56,612 nt of DNA from an uncultured Alphaproteobacteria bacterium (lineage in GTDB: Bacteria; Pseudomonadota; Alphaproteobacteria; HIMB59; GCA-002718135), in NCBI GenBank assembly GCA_902511405.1, contig CABXEZ010000007.1:1-56612 (forward strand). Reading direction: 5' to 3'. The notes beneath the pieces were generated by a model. It was given only the letters and a program-made list of their open reading frames with translations, searched no databases and was not told the origin of the DNA. Shown in pieces: positions 36,362-44,371 of this stretch; the stretch's first letter is position 1; every line of letters starts with the position of its first letter. Made by a program: the position numbers and the translations under genes.

Positions 36362-38458
36362 ATGACAACTATGCAAATCTTTATTTTATTATGTGGTTTG
36401 GCCGCTGTTTTGTACGGCTTAATTACATCTAGACAAATTCTATCTTTAAGCACTGGTAACGAAAAAATGGTTGAAATTGCTAATGCCATTCAAGAAGGTG
36501 CAAGAGCATATTTAAACAGACAATATATGACTATTGGAATAGTAGGGATCGTAATTTTTGCCCTTATTTGGATAGTGTTTGGTTTATCATCAGGTATAGG
36601 TTTCTTAATTGGAGCTGTGTTTTCTGGTGCGGCTGGATATGTGGGAATGAATATTTCAGTCAGATCAAATGTAAGAACTACCCAAGCGGCAAGTTCTAGC
36701 TTAGCTGAAGGTTTGTCAGTTTCATTTAAAGCTGGAGCTGTAACTGGAATGTTAGTTGCTGGTTTTGCATTACTTTCAATTGCGCTTTATTATTTTGTAT
36801 TAGATAATTCTGGTCAATTTCCAGGTAGAGAAATTGTCGCCCCTTTAGTTTCCTTGGGATTTGGTGCCTCTTTAATTTCAATTTTTGCAAGATTGGGTGG
36901 TGGAATATTTACTAAAGGTGCCGATGTTGGAGCTGATTTAGTAGGTAAGGTCGAAGCAGGTATTCCTGAAGATGACCCAAGAAATCCAGCCGTAATTGCT
37001 GATAATGTTGGAGACAATGTTGGAGACTGCGCAGGTATGGCTGCGGATTTATTTGAAACATACGTTGTAACAGTTGTTGCTACAATGGTTTTATCATCAA
37101 TATTTTTCGCAGATATGTCTTCAATGATGATGTACCCGCTTGCAATTGCTGGTGTTTGTACTTTAGCTAGTATTATTGGTACCTACTTTGTTAAGCTTGG
37201 TAAGAGTGAAAACATAATGGCTGCTTTATATAAAGGATTTGCAGTCTCAGCTATTTTATCAGCTGTTCTATTATATTTTATAACAGATCATGTGATAAGT
37301 TTAGATACAGTTTTTACAGTTGATGAAAAGTCTTTCACAGGGATGTCATTATTTTATTGCGGTTTACTTGGTTTGGTTATTACCGGTTTAATTATTTGGG
37401 TTACTGAATATTACACAGGCACAAATTACAGACCAGTCCAAAGTATTGCCCAGGCATCTACAACTGGACATGGAACAAATGTTATTCAAGGTCTTGCTAT
37501 AAGTTTAGAAGCTACAGCTTTGCCAGCTATAATCATTGTTGCAGGCATTATAATTACTCATTCTCTTGCTGGTTTATTTGGAATTGCAATAGCAGTAACT
37601 ACAATGCTAGCATTAGCGGGTATGGTTGTTGCCTTAGATGCATATGGGCCAGTAACAGATAACGCTGGTGGAATTGCTGAAATGGCAGAACTTAATGACA
37701 ATGTTAGAAAAACTACTGACGCTTTAGATTCGGTAGGAAATACAACTAAAGCTGTAACAAAAGGATATGCTATTGGATCTGCAGGATTAGGGGCTTTGGT
37801 TCTTTTTGCAGCATATACAGAAGACTTAGAGCATTTTGCAAAAGATCCTTCAAGCTCTCTTTATGGTATTGATGTATCTTTTGATTTGTCCAACCCTTAT
37901 GTTGTTGTTGGGTTATTATTAGGAGGGTTATTGCCTTTCTTATTTGGAGCAATGAGTATGACAGCTGTAGGAAGAGCTGCTGGATCAGTTGTTATTGAAG
38001 TAAGAAGACAGTTTAAAGAAATACCTGGTATTATGGAGGGTACAGGCAAACCTGAATATGGTAAGTGCGTAGATATACTAACAAAATCTGCTATTAGAGA
38101 GATGATTATACCATCTATGTTGCCTGTATTATCACCAATAGTTGTTTATTTAGTTATCTTATTAATCGCTGGTCAAGCTGCAGCTCTATCTTGCCTTGGT
38201 GCTCTTTTATTAGGAGTAATTATTACAGGGCTATTTGTTGCGATAAGCATGACTGCAGGTGGCGGGGCTTGGGATAATGCAAAAAAATTTATTGAGGATG
38301 GTAATCACGGTGGGAAAGGTAGTGAGGCTCATAAAGCCGCAGTTACTGGTGATACCGTTGGTGATCCTTACAAAGATACTGCAGGTCCGGCTGTAAACCC
38401 AATGATTAAAATAACTAATATTGTAGCTCTGCTTTTATTAGCATTTATAGCAATTTAA
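36362..38458 (+). CDS. hppA: Membrane H+-translocating pyrophosphatase (K+-independent type)
   Basis: 698 residues with about 16 membrane spans. The hydrolytic signature [18 protein letters not shown] and the following [17 protein letters not shown] hold the Mg-PPi ligands. [17 protein letters not shown] carries Lys where K+-dependent enzymes have Ala, which marks the K+-independent, proton-pumping class. It conserves the energy of pyrophosphate as proton motive force. A clear Shine-Dalgarno (AAGGAG) sits 10 bp ahead of the ATG. It has its own intergenic region (62 bp) after thiL. Confidence 0.96.
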   Translation: MTTMQIFILLCGLAAVLYGLITSRQILSLSTGNEKMVEIANAIQEGARAYLNRQYMTIGIVGIVIFALIWIVFGLSSGIGFLIGAVFSGAAGYVGMNISVRSNVRTTQAASSSLAEGLSVSFKAGAVTGMLVAGFALLSIALYYFVLDNSGQFPGREIVAPLVSLGFGASLISIFARLGGGIFTKGADVGADLVGKVEAGIPEDDPRNPAVIADNVGDNVGDCAGMAADLFETYVVTVVATMVLSSIFFADMSSMMMYPLAIAGVCTLASIIGTYFVKLGKSENIMAALYKGFAVSAILSAVLLYFITDHVISLDTVFTVDEKSFTGMSLFYCGLLGLVITGLIIWVTEYYTGTNYRPVQSIAQASTTGHGTNVIQGLAISLEATALPAIIIVAGIIITHSLAGLFGIAIAVTTMLALAGMVVALDAYGPVTDNAGGIAEMAELNDNVRKTTDALDSVGNTTKAVTKGYAIGSAGLGALVLFAAYTEDLEHFAKDPSSSLYGIDVSFDLSNPYVVVGLLLGGLLPFLFGAMSMTAVGRAAGSVVIEVRRQFKEIPGIMEGTGKPEYGKCVDILTKSAIREMIIPSMLPVLSPIVVYLVILLIAGQAAALSCLGALLLGVIITGLFVAISMTAGGGAWDNAKKFIEDGNHGGKGSEAHKAAVTGDTVGDPYKDTAGPAVNPMIKITNIVALLLLAFIAI

Positions 38459-38461
38459 CAT

Positions 38462-38890
38462 TTAAGGGGAATTGGGCATTGGATTTGCACCAATTCCCCC
38501 AAAAACTTTTTCTAATAAACCTCTCTTAATTATATTATTGTTAGTTTTAATTTTTCTATATTTGTGATTTTTTTCTTTTAATAAATTTATTGACTCTGAG
38601 CTTATTATTTTATTATTATCGTTAATTTGAAATACAAATAAATAACTATATAGAACTTTATTATTATAAAAATTGGATTTCTTCTTCTTTTCAGTAAAAT
38701 AAAAATATTTATTAGAGAGATTATCTATATAACTAGGTTGACCAAACTTATTTATCAACTCATTTTTATTCAATATATTTAAGTCTAAATTGTCATCAAT
38801 GATTATTTTGCCAGAATAAGTTGTTTTTTCAACACATCCAAATATATATTGCGATACAATAACTAATATAACAATTTTTAAAAAACTCAT
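38462..38890 (-). CDS. bamE: BamE/SmpA-OmlA-like outer-membrane lipoprotein
   Basis: 142 residues. A signal-peptide-like start (MSFLKIVILVIVSQYIFGC) with a plausible lipobox cysteine at residue 19. Then the SmpA/OmlA pattern LDLNILNKNELINKFGQPSYI, aromatic strands (YFYFTEKK, YSYLFVFQINDN), and an alphaproteobacterial-type tail LLEKVFGGIGANPMP. BamE is an accessory subunit of the outer-membrane beta-barrel assembly machine. Convergent with hppA (3-bp gap) and divergent from the bc1 chaperone gene (4-bp gap). Homology is weak but the layout is consistent. Confidence 0.75.
   Translation of the reverse strand: MSFLKIVILVIVSQYIFGCVEKTTYSGKIIIDDNLDLNILNKNELINKFGQPSYIDNLSNKYFYFTEKKKKSNFYNNKVLYSYLFVFQINDNNKIISSESINLLKEKNHKYRKIKTNNNIIKRGLLEKVFGGIGANPMPNSP
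38466..38499. terminator. Strong inverted repeat at the hppA/bamE convergence
   Basis: A perfect 10-bp stem, GGGGAATTGG (38466-38475) with CCAATTCCCC (38490-38499), extended inward by GCA/TGC. It lies just after the hppA stop and within the last codons of the convergent bamE. On the plus strand the downstream run is broken (CAAAAACTTTTT), so it may act as an imperfect intrinsic terminator or as an RNA 3'-end stabiliser. Confidence 0.5.
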
Positions 38891-38894
38891 ACAA

Positions 38895-39377
38895 ATGATT
38901 TTACAATATTTTAAAAAAAAAGAAAATGAATATAAAATAAAATCAGATAAGATCTATTTAGATATCCTAATTAATTCTAAATTATTTCTTAATAAAAAAT
39001 TTTTTAATGTGATAGATTTCAGCGTATCTTTTGAATTAATAAGTATTTTGTTAATATATAACTTAAAGTTTTTTAATTATAAGAATAGAGAATCAAAAAA
39101 AAAAATTAATGAAGAATTAATGAAAACCCTAGTAAATGACTTAGATAAATCTTTAAGAGATCTAGGTATCTCAGATATGTCTATTGGTAAATATGTTAAA
39201 AAATATGTTAAAAAATTTTATTTTAGATTGAAAATCTTAGACTCTGTATTTGAAAATGGCAACTCTAATGAATTACTTAATTATTTAAATTCTCTAGATT
39301 TTGTAAATAAAAATAATTCTAATGAGCTTGTTGATAAATTATCTGAGCTTTTCTTGCAAATAAAAAATAATAACTAA
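38895..39377 (+). CDS. Ubiquinol-cytochrome c chaperone family protein (CBP3/UQCC1-like)
   Basis: 160 residues. The diagnostic part is LVNDLDKSLRDLGISDMSIGKYVKKYVKKFYFRL, given here as two pieces: DLDKSLRDLGISDMSIGK and VKKFYFRL. This matches the D-x-x-LR-E-x-GVGD-x-x-VGK pattern of the family. In eukaryotes the homologue assists cytochrome b assembly into complex III; a similar bc1 role is assumed in alphaproteobacteria. In many relatives a DUF177 gene lies between this and rpmF; here only 77 bp separates them. Confidence 0.8.
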   Translation: MILQYFKKKENEYKIKSDKIYLDILINSKLFLNKKFFNVIDFSVSFELISILLIYNLKFFNYKNRESKKKINEELMKTLVNDLDKSLRDLGISDMSIGKYVKKYVKKFYFRLKILDSVFENGNSNELLNYLNSLDFVNKNNSNELVDKLSELFLQIKNNN

Positions 39378-39454
39378 TCAAATAAACAATAATTCATAAA
39401 TTAAAAATATTTGTGCTTGCAAAAAATTTAAAATCCCATATTTGAAGTTTTATT

Positions 39455-39643
39455 ATGGCAGTTCCAAAAAGAAAAACTTCACCTTCAAAAAGAAACATGA
39501 GAAGATCTCATGATTCTATCGGTAAATTGAATATTATTGAAGATAAAGATTCGGGTGAACCGCGTTTGTCTCATAAAATTGATTTATCTACTGGTATGTA
39601 TAATGGAAGACAAGTTTTAAAGAAGAAATCACCTAAACAATAA
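39455..39643 (+). CDS. rpmF: 50S ribosomal protein L32
   Basis: 62 residues starting [20 protein letters not shown], the invariant L32 opening. The zinc cysteines found in some L32 proteins are absent, as in many alphaproteobacteria. It is followed 10 bp later by plsX, the usual pairing of ribosome and lipid synthesis genes. Confidence 0.96.
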   Translation: MAVPKRKTSPSKRNMRRSHDSIGKLNIIEDKDSGEPRLSHKIDLSTGMYNGRQVLKKKSPKQ

Positions 39644-39653
39644 CAATTATCTC

Positions 39654-40664
39654 ATGTCAAATAGACAAATTACCATTGCAGTTGATGCAATGGGGGGTGA
39701 GAATAGTCCTTTTAAATGTTTAAAAGGAATTGAAATTTTCTCTTTAAAAAATTCTGATGTGGTTTTTAAAATTTATGGTGATCAAGCTTTAGTTGCCAGT
39801 TCGATAAAAGAAAATAATTTACAAATAAATAATTATGAGATCATAAATTGCACTGAAAATGTTACTGATAATGATAATGCTAGCACAATATTAAGGTCTA
39901 GAAAAGAGAGTAGTATTTATCAAGGTCTGACATTTGTTAAAGAAAATCCTGAATCTGGCTTCGTATCTGCAGGTAACACAGCAGCGATTATGATTCTTTC
40001 ACGTCTAATACTAGGGATGATTAATGGAGTGAGCAGACCTGCCATTTGTTCTAAAATTCCAAGTCGTAAATCTTTTTCTTTAATGATGGATCTAGGTGCT
40101 AATGTGTATGTTAGTGCTGAAAATTTACTGCAATTTGCATTAATGGGTTATGCTTATTTTTCAATTATCGATCCAAAAAGAAATCCTAAAATTGGACTAA
40201 TTAATATTGGAACTGAAAATAACAAAGGTTTGGAGTTTCTTCAAGAAGCACATGATCTAATTTCCAATAGTTTTTTAAAAGATAATTTTATTGGATTTAT
40301 AGAGCCTAATAAAATAACTCATGATTTATGTGATATTATATTATCTGATGGTTATACAGGCAATATCATACTTAAAACTGCTGAGGGATTATCTGATTTT
40401 ATTACTTCAAATTTAAAAAATGTCTTTATCAAATCATTCATCAATAAGTTGTCGGCGAAAATCTTAGAAAAAGATCTTAAAAATTTTAAAAATTTAATAG
40501 ATCCTGATGAGTATAATGGTGCTACTTTATTAGGAATTAATGGGATTTCAGTTAAAAGTCACGGTAATGCCAATCCACATGCTTTTTCTTGTGCTATTAA
40601 TAATTGCTATGAATTTATTATAAATAATCTAAATAAAAAGATTGTTGAGAATTTCAAATCTTAG
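39654..40664 (+). CDS. plsX: Phosphate acyltransferase PlsX
   Basis: 336 residues. It has ITIAVDAMGGENSPFKCLKG at the start, FVSAGNTAAIM and GFIEPNKITHDLCDIILSD. It converts acyl-ACP to acyl-phosphate, the donor for PlsY (4.3 kb in this window). In most alphaproteobacteria fabH follows plsX; here ihfA begins 6 bp after the plsX stop, so fabH is missing from its usual site. Confidence 0.95.
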   Translation: MSNRQITIAVDAMGGENSPFKCLKGIEIFSLKNSDVVFKIYGDQALVASSIKENNLQINNYEIINCTENVTDNDNASTILRSRKESSIYQGLTFVKENPESGFVSAGNTAAIMILSRLILGMINGVSRPAICSKIPSRKSFSLMMDLGANVYVSAENLLQFALMGYAYFSIIDPKRNPKIGLINIGTENNKGLEFLQEAHDLISNSFLKDNFIGFIEPNKITHDLCDIILSDGYTGNIILKTAEGLSDFITSNLKNVFIKSFINKLSAKILEKDLKNFKNLIDPDEYNGATLLGINGISVKSHGNANPHAFSCAINNCYEFIINNLNKKIVENFKS

Positions 40665-40670
40665 AGTCAG

Positions 40671-40976
40671 ATGAATAATCAAAATAATTTTACAAGGGAA
40701 GATATTGCAGAGAGTCTTCATACTAATTTTGGACTAACAAAAAAAGATTGTGCAATTTTTGTAAATGATATTATTGAAGTTATTATTGAAGGTCTAAAGA
40801 CTAGCGGGTATGTAAAAATTCATAATTTTGGATCTTTTAAAGTCACTAGAAAAAAAAGTAGGATAGGGCGTAACCCTAAAACTATGCAAAAAGTTATGAT
40901 CAGTGAGCGTAACGTTCTTAAATTTAAGCCAAGTAAAATGATCTTAGATTATATTAACAAAAATAATGATACTTAA
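40671..40976 (+). CDS. ihfA: Integration host factor alpha-like DNA-binding protein
   Basis: A 101-residue HU/IHF-family protein: FTREDIAESLHTNFGLTKKD, VKIHNFGSFKVTRKKSRIGRNPKT and VLKFKPSKMILDYIN. IHF bends DNA at specific sites. The position (after plsX, before a MerR gene) and the FGSF/RNPKT arm fit IhfA rather than HU. It overlaps the MerR gene by 11 bp. Confidence 0.9.
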   Translation: MNNQNNFTREDIAESLHTNFGLTKKDCAIFVNDIIEVIIEGLKTSGYVKIHNFGSFKVTRKKSRIGRNPKTMQKVMISERNVLKFKPSKMILDYINKNNDT

Positions 40977-41334
40977 AAAAACTTACTATAGCATTAGTGA
41001 GGTTTCAAAAATGCTCAATATCCAAGAGCACACAATAAGGTTTTGGGACTCAAAACTTCAAAATTTATCAAAAAGAGATAATAAAGGAAAAACAAGATTT
41101 TTTAACTTTAAACAAATTGAAAAACTCTCAAAGTTAAACGATATTTTAAAAAAAAATGATTCTATAACACTTGCTTATGAAGTTTTATCAAAAAATAATA
41201 ATAAAACATTATCGATAAATTATAACAATAATGATAATTTAAAAGTTGATTCTATAAAATTTCAAAAAAATATTGATAAAATAAAAAATATTTCAAGAAG
41301 CTTAAAAAAATTATTAAATAAAAATATCATTTAA
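40966..41334 (+). CDS. MerR-family transcriptional regulator
   Basis: 122 residues. The N-terminal winged helix-turn-helix is typical: YYSISEVSKMLNIQEHTIRFWD, then TRFFNFKQIEKLSKLNDIL. A lysine-rich helical tail follows with no effector-binding domain. In alphaproteobacteria a MerR gene of unknown target commonly follows ihfA. It overlaps ihfA by 11 bp and ends 116 bp before the proteorhodopsin ATG. Confidence 0.88.
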   Translation: MILKKTYYSISEVSKMLNIQEHTIRFWDSKLQNLSKRDNKGKTRFFNFKQIEKLSKLNDILKKNDSITLAYEVLSKNNNKTLSINYNNNDNLKVDSIKFQKNIDKIKNISRSLKKLLNKNII

Positions 41335-41369
41335 TTTCAGTTAGTTAAATCATTAAATAATTAACATTT

Positions 41370-41397
41370 TTTACAAGTTATTAATATTTACTATTTA
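41370..41397 (+). promoter_or_regulatory. Candidate proteorhodopsin promoter
   Basis: TTTACA (41370-41375) and TATTTA (41392-41397) are separated by 16 bp, upstream of the proteorhodopsin gene in an otherwise non-coding A/T-rich stretch. They resemble -35 and -10 boxes, but A/T richness makes chance matches common. Confidence 0.3.
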
Positions 41398-41423
41398 AAA
41401 ATATCTTTTTTTTACATATAAGG

Positions 41424-41443
41424 CCTTATTACAAAAAATAAGG
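41424..41443 (+). promoter_or_regulatory. Hairpin that could mask the proteorhodopsin ribosome binding site
   Basis: CCTTATT (41424-41430) is complementary to AATAAGG (41437-41443) with a 6-nt loop. The 3' arm contains the first part of the Shine-Dalgarno AAGGAG (41440-41445), 5 bp before the ATG. The 5' arm is also half of a perfect 12-bp palindrome, ATAAGGCCTTAT (41418-41429). Masking of the ribosome site is an inference. Confidence 0.4.
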
Positions 41444-41450
41444 AGTTTAC

Positions 41451-42155
41451 ATGAGTTATTTTTTATCAGGAAGTGATTATGTTGGCGTATCATTTTGGCT
41501 TGTATATGCTGCGATGATTGCCGCTACTGTTTTCTTTTTTTATGAAGGTTTTCACGTAAAAAAAGAATGGAGATTATCTCTTTTAGTTGCTGGTCTAGTT
41601 ACCCTAGTTGCAGCAATACACTATGATTATATGAGAGATTATTGGGTTTATACATTGTCACAAGGCGAAGGGCAGTCACCAATTGTATATAGATACATTG
41701 ATTGGTTAATTACTGTTCCTCTTCTAATGATTGAATTTTATATAATATTGAAAGCAGTTGGTGCTTCAGTATCAGCTAATTCATTTTGGAGATTATTAAT
41801 TGGTACTTTGGTAATGCTAATTGGTGGTTACCTCGGTGAAACTGGATTATACGGTGTTGGAGCTACTTTTGGTTTCATTATTGGTATGATTGGTTGGGCC
41901 GTCATTATCTGGGAAATCTTTAGAGGTGAAGCAAGTCAAGCTGCAGATGGAAAAGAAGGTATTAAATCAGCGTTCAACGCTTTAAGAATTATCGTTCTTG
42001 TTGGTTGGGCAATTTATCCTTTAGGTTATGTATTTGGAGTGATGATGGGCGTAGGTAACGATGCTTCTCTTAACCTTATTTATAACTTAGCTGATTTTGT
42101 TAACAAAATTCTATTCGGATTAATTATCTGGGGAGTTGCTACAAAAGAAGCGTAA
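41451..42155 (+). CDS. Proteorhodopsin, green-absorbing proton pump
   Basis: A 234-residue, seven-helix retinal protein that pumps protons outward in light. The helix C motif RYIDWLITVPLLMIE gives D84, T88 and E95 (the D-T-E set of proton pumps) and L92 at the tuning position (Leu = green; Gln would be blue). H57 is the counterpart of the His that partners the counter-ion. The retinal lysine is K219 in NLADFVNKILFG. It starts directly at helix A, without the cleaved signal peptide of classical proteorhodopsins, and has ~5 extra residues in the B-C loop. It has its own upstream region and terminator. No retinal or carotenoid genes are in the window. Confidence 0.97.
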   Translation: MSYFLSGSDYVGVSFWLVYAAMIAATVFFFYEGFHVKKEWRLSLLVAGLVTLVAAIHYDYMRDYWVYTLSQGEGQSPIVYRYIDWLITVPLLMIEFYIILKAVGASVSANSFWRLLIGTLVMLIGGYLGETGLYGVGATFGFIIGMIGWAVIIWEIFRGEASQAADGKEGIKSAFNALRIIVLVGWAIYPLGYVFGVMMGVGNDASLNLIYNLADFVNKILFGLIIWGVATKEA

Positions 42156-42177
42156 AAAGATTCTTTTAAAAAACTTA

Positions 42178-42204
42178 AAACCCTCTATTTAGAGGGTTTT
42201 TTTT
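42178..42204 (+). terminator. Intrinsic terminator after proteorhodopsin
   Basis: A perfect 9-bp stem AAACCCTCT (42178-42186) / AGAGGGTTT (42191-42199) with loop ATTT, running into a T tract to 42204. It lies 23 bp after the proteorhodopsin stop and isolates that gene from rplM. Confidence 0.9.
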
Positions 42205-42249
42205 ATTATTATATTGACTTAATTTTCACTAATATATAAGTGCACCGCA

Positions 42250-42711
42250 ATGAAAACTTTTAGTTTAAGAAAAGAAGATGTTAAAAAAAAATGGTTTTTA
42301 ATTGATGCTAAAGATGTTGTTCTTGGAAGGCTAGCTGTTCACTCTGCTAATTTATTAAGAGGCAAAAATAAACCAAATTATACTCCTAATCAGGATTGTG
42401 GAGATAACCTTGTAATCATTAATGCTGATCATGTTTACCTTACTGGTAAAAAATCTACAGATAAAATTTACTATCGACATACTGGTTATCCAGGGGGCAT
42501 AAAGGAAACAAATCCCATAAAAATGAAGGCTAAAAATAAATCAAATGATATCATAAAATTAGCAATTAAAAGAATGATACCAAGTGGACCTTTGGGTAGG
42601 CAACAACTATCTAATTGTAAAATTTATTCTGGTGAAGAGCATTCTCACTCTGCGCAACAACCTCAAATAATAAATTTTGAAACACTTAACGATAAAAACG
42701 TAAAAAGATAA
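42250..42711 (+). CDS. rplM: 50S ribosomal protein L13
   Basis: 153 residues. [40 protein letters not shown] and [20 protein letters not shown] are L13 landmarks. L13 binds 23S rRNA early in assembly. It pairs with rpsI 2 bp downstream, as in most bacteria. Confidence 0.97.
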   Translation: MKTFSLRKEDVKKKWFLIDAKDVVLGRLAVHSANLLRGKNKPNYTPNQDCGDNLVIINADHVYLTGKKSTDKIYYRHTGYPGGIKETNPIKMKAKNKSNDIIKLAIKRMIPSGPLGRQQLSNCKIYSGEEHSHSAQQPQIINFETLNDKNVKR

Positions 42712-42713
42712 AT

Positions 42714-43154
42714 ATGGAAAATACCGAAACAACTATAAGCGAAATTAAGCCAATTAATTTAGATAATAAACAGAGAGCTTATGCAACAGGTAAAAGAAAG
42801 AACTCTATTGCTAGAGTATGGGTAAAAAGAGGCTCAGGATCAATATCTGTAAATGGTAAGTCTTTAGATAAATACTTTGCTAGGCCTGTATTACAAATGA
42901 TTGTTAATCAGCCTCTTAATATTGTTGAGGGTGAAAATAATTTTGAAATTATGGTTACAGTTAAAGGTGGAGGTCTTTCTGGTCAGGCTGGCGCTATTAG
43001 ACACGGTATAAGCAAAGCTCTAAGCTTATATGACTCTTCGCTCAGACCTTCACTAAAAAAAGCTGGTTACATCACCAGAGATTCAAGAGTGGTTGAGAGA
43101 AAAAAACCAGGTTTAGCGAAAGCAAGAAGAAGTTATCAGTTCTCTAAAAGATAA
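42714..43154 (+). CDS. rpsI: 30S ribosomal protein S9
   Basis: 146 residues. [40 protein letters not shown] and the tail [20 protein letters not shown], whose terminal arginine reaches the P-site tRNA. The first ~20 residues are a short acidic extension. Co-transcribed with rplM; argC follows 9 bp later. Confidence 0.97.
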   Translation: MENTETTISEIKPINLDNKQRAYATGKRKNSIARVWVKRGSGSISVNGKSLDKYFARPVLQMIVNQPLNIVEGENNFEIMVTVKGGGLSGQAGAIRHGISKALSLYDSSLRPSLKKAGYITRDSRVVERKKPGLAKARRSYQFSKR

Positions 43155-43163
43155 TTTTTAGTT

Positions 43164-44192
43164 ATGTCAGAAAAAATTTCAGTAGCCATACTTGGCTCAA
43201 CTGGCTATGTTGGATTAGAACTTGTAAAAATTTTATCGAAGCACCCTAATGTTGATATTGTGTTTATAGGTACTGAAAAATCACCTAATATACCAATACA
43301 AAAATTAGATTCCAGTATTGGTATTTCTAATATACCAAATACTCAATTAAATAGAGATTTTGATTACAATATTGCTGACACTGTTTTTTTAGCACTTCCG
43401 CATAGTATCTCGAATGAGTATGTAAAATTGTTTTATAATAAAATTCAAATCATCGATCTATCAGCTGATTTTAGATTAGAAGATTACGAAATTTATAAGG
43501 AAAATTATGGAATAAATCACTCTTGTCCAACTTTATTAAAAAATTTTATTTATGGTTTACCTGAGTTTAATAGAAATGAGTTAGTTAATAGTAAAAATAT
43601 TGCTGTACCAGGGTGTTACCCTACGTCTATTCTTATTCCCACTATACCGCTTTTTAGTAATAATTTAATTAAAGGTTCAAATTTAATATTTGACTCTAAG
43701 TCAGGTCATAGTGGTGCTGGTAAAAATTTTGATAAAGAAAATATAAAAAAATCAAATGATTATAATTTTTACAATTACAATACTAACCAACATAGGCATA
43801 TTTGTGAGATACGTCAGGAATTAGAAAAAAAACATAAGAAAGAAGTACTTTTTTCTTTCAATCCGCATATTCTACCTAATTTTAGAGGCATGATGTCAAC
43901 AATTTATTGTGATCTAAATGATGGCATTAAAGAAAATGATGTAATTAAATGCTTTGAAAAATTAGATAGTGAGAATTATTTTATTGATTTCAAAGATGAT
44001 GAACAAAGAGCAGATTTCTTTTTAGTTCAAAATACAAACAAATGTGTGTTGAAAATCTTTAAACATTATGATGATTCCAAAATAATTGTGGTTAGTTTGA
44101 TTGATAATCTTCAAAAAGGTGCTGCGGGCCAAGCTGTTCAATGTTTTAATTTAAGTAAAGGTTTTGAAGAGTCTTCAGGTCTAATTCAATGA
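43164..44192 (+). CDS. argC: N-acetyl-gamma-glutamyl-phosphate reductase
   Basis: 342 residues. NADP loop AILGSTGYVGLELVKIL, the catalytic cysteine in AVPGCYPTSILIP and the His in NQHRHICEI. It reduces N-acetylglutamyl phosphate in arginine synthesis. It ends overlapping the small lipoprotein gene by 4 bp (ATGA). Confidence 0.95.
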   Translation: MSEKISVAILGSTGYVGLELVKILSKHPNVDIVFIGTEKSPNIPIQKLDSSIGISNIPNTQLNRDFDYNIADTVFLALPHSISNEYVKLFYNKIQIIDLSADFRLEDYEIYKENYGINHSCPTLLKNFIYGLPEFNRNELVNSKNIAVPGCYPTSILIPTIPLFSNNLIKGSNLIFDSKSGHSGAGKNFDKENIKKSNDYNFYNYNTNQHRHICEIRQELEKKHKKEVLFSFNPHILPNFRGMMSTIYCDLNDGIKENDVIKCFEKLDSENYFIDFKDDEQRADFFLVQNTNKCVLKIFKHYDDSKIIVVSLIDNLQKGAAGQAVQCFNLSKGFEESSGLIQ

Positions 44193-44371
44193 GGATTATA
44201 TTTTGCTTCACTTTATTTTTTTTAGTCTCATGTGGTTATCCAGATATTGATTCTGTCCCAAGTTTTAAAGAACTTAAACTTAGTGATGAAGAATTATTTG
44301 ATTTGTGTCAAATAAACTCAACTGATAAAAGTGAAATTGATAATTGTATAAAAGAAAAGCAAACTAACTAA
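44189..44371 (+). CDS. Small predicted lipoprotein
   Basis: 60 residues. A 14-residue hydrophobic leader MRIIFCFTLFFLVS, then Cys15 in a good lipobox (L-V-S-C), then a short acidic mature part (GYPDIDSVPSFKELKLS, a second Cys pair at DLCQINST and NCIKEK). The function is not recognised. It is translationally linked to argC (4-bp overlap) and hom (1-base overlap), so it is probably expressed. Confidence 0.75.
   Translation: MRIIFCFTLFFLVSCGYPDIDSVPSFKELKLSDEELFDLCQINSTDKSEIDNCIKEKQTN

Noticed and set aside
36814-37017. Antisense open frame within hppA (and similar ones over glyA, parC, ribB)
   Set aside because: These follow the codon periodicity of the real genes and show no protein-like pattern of their own.
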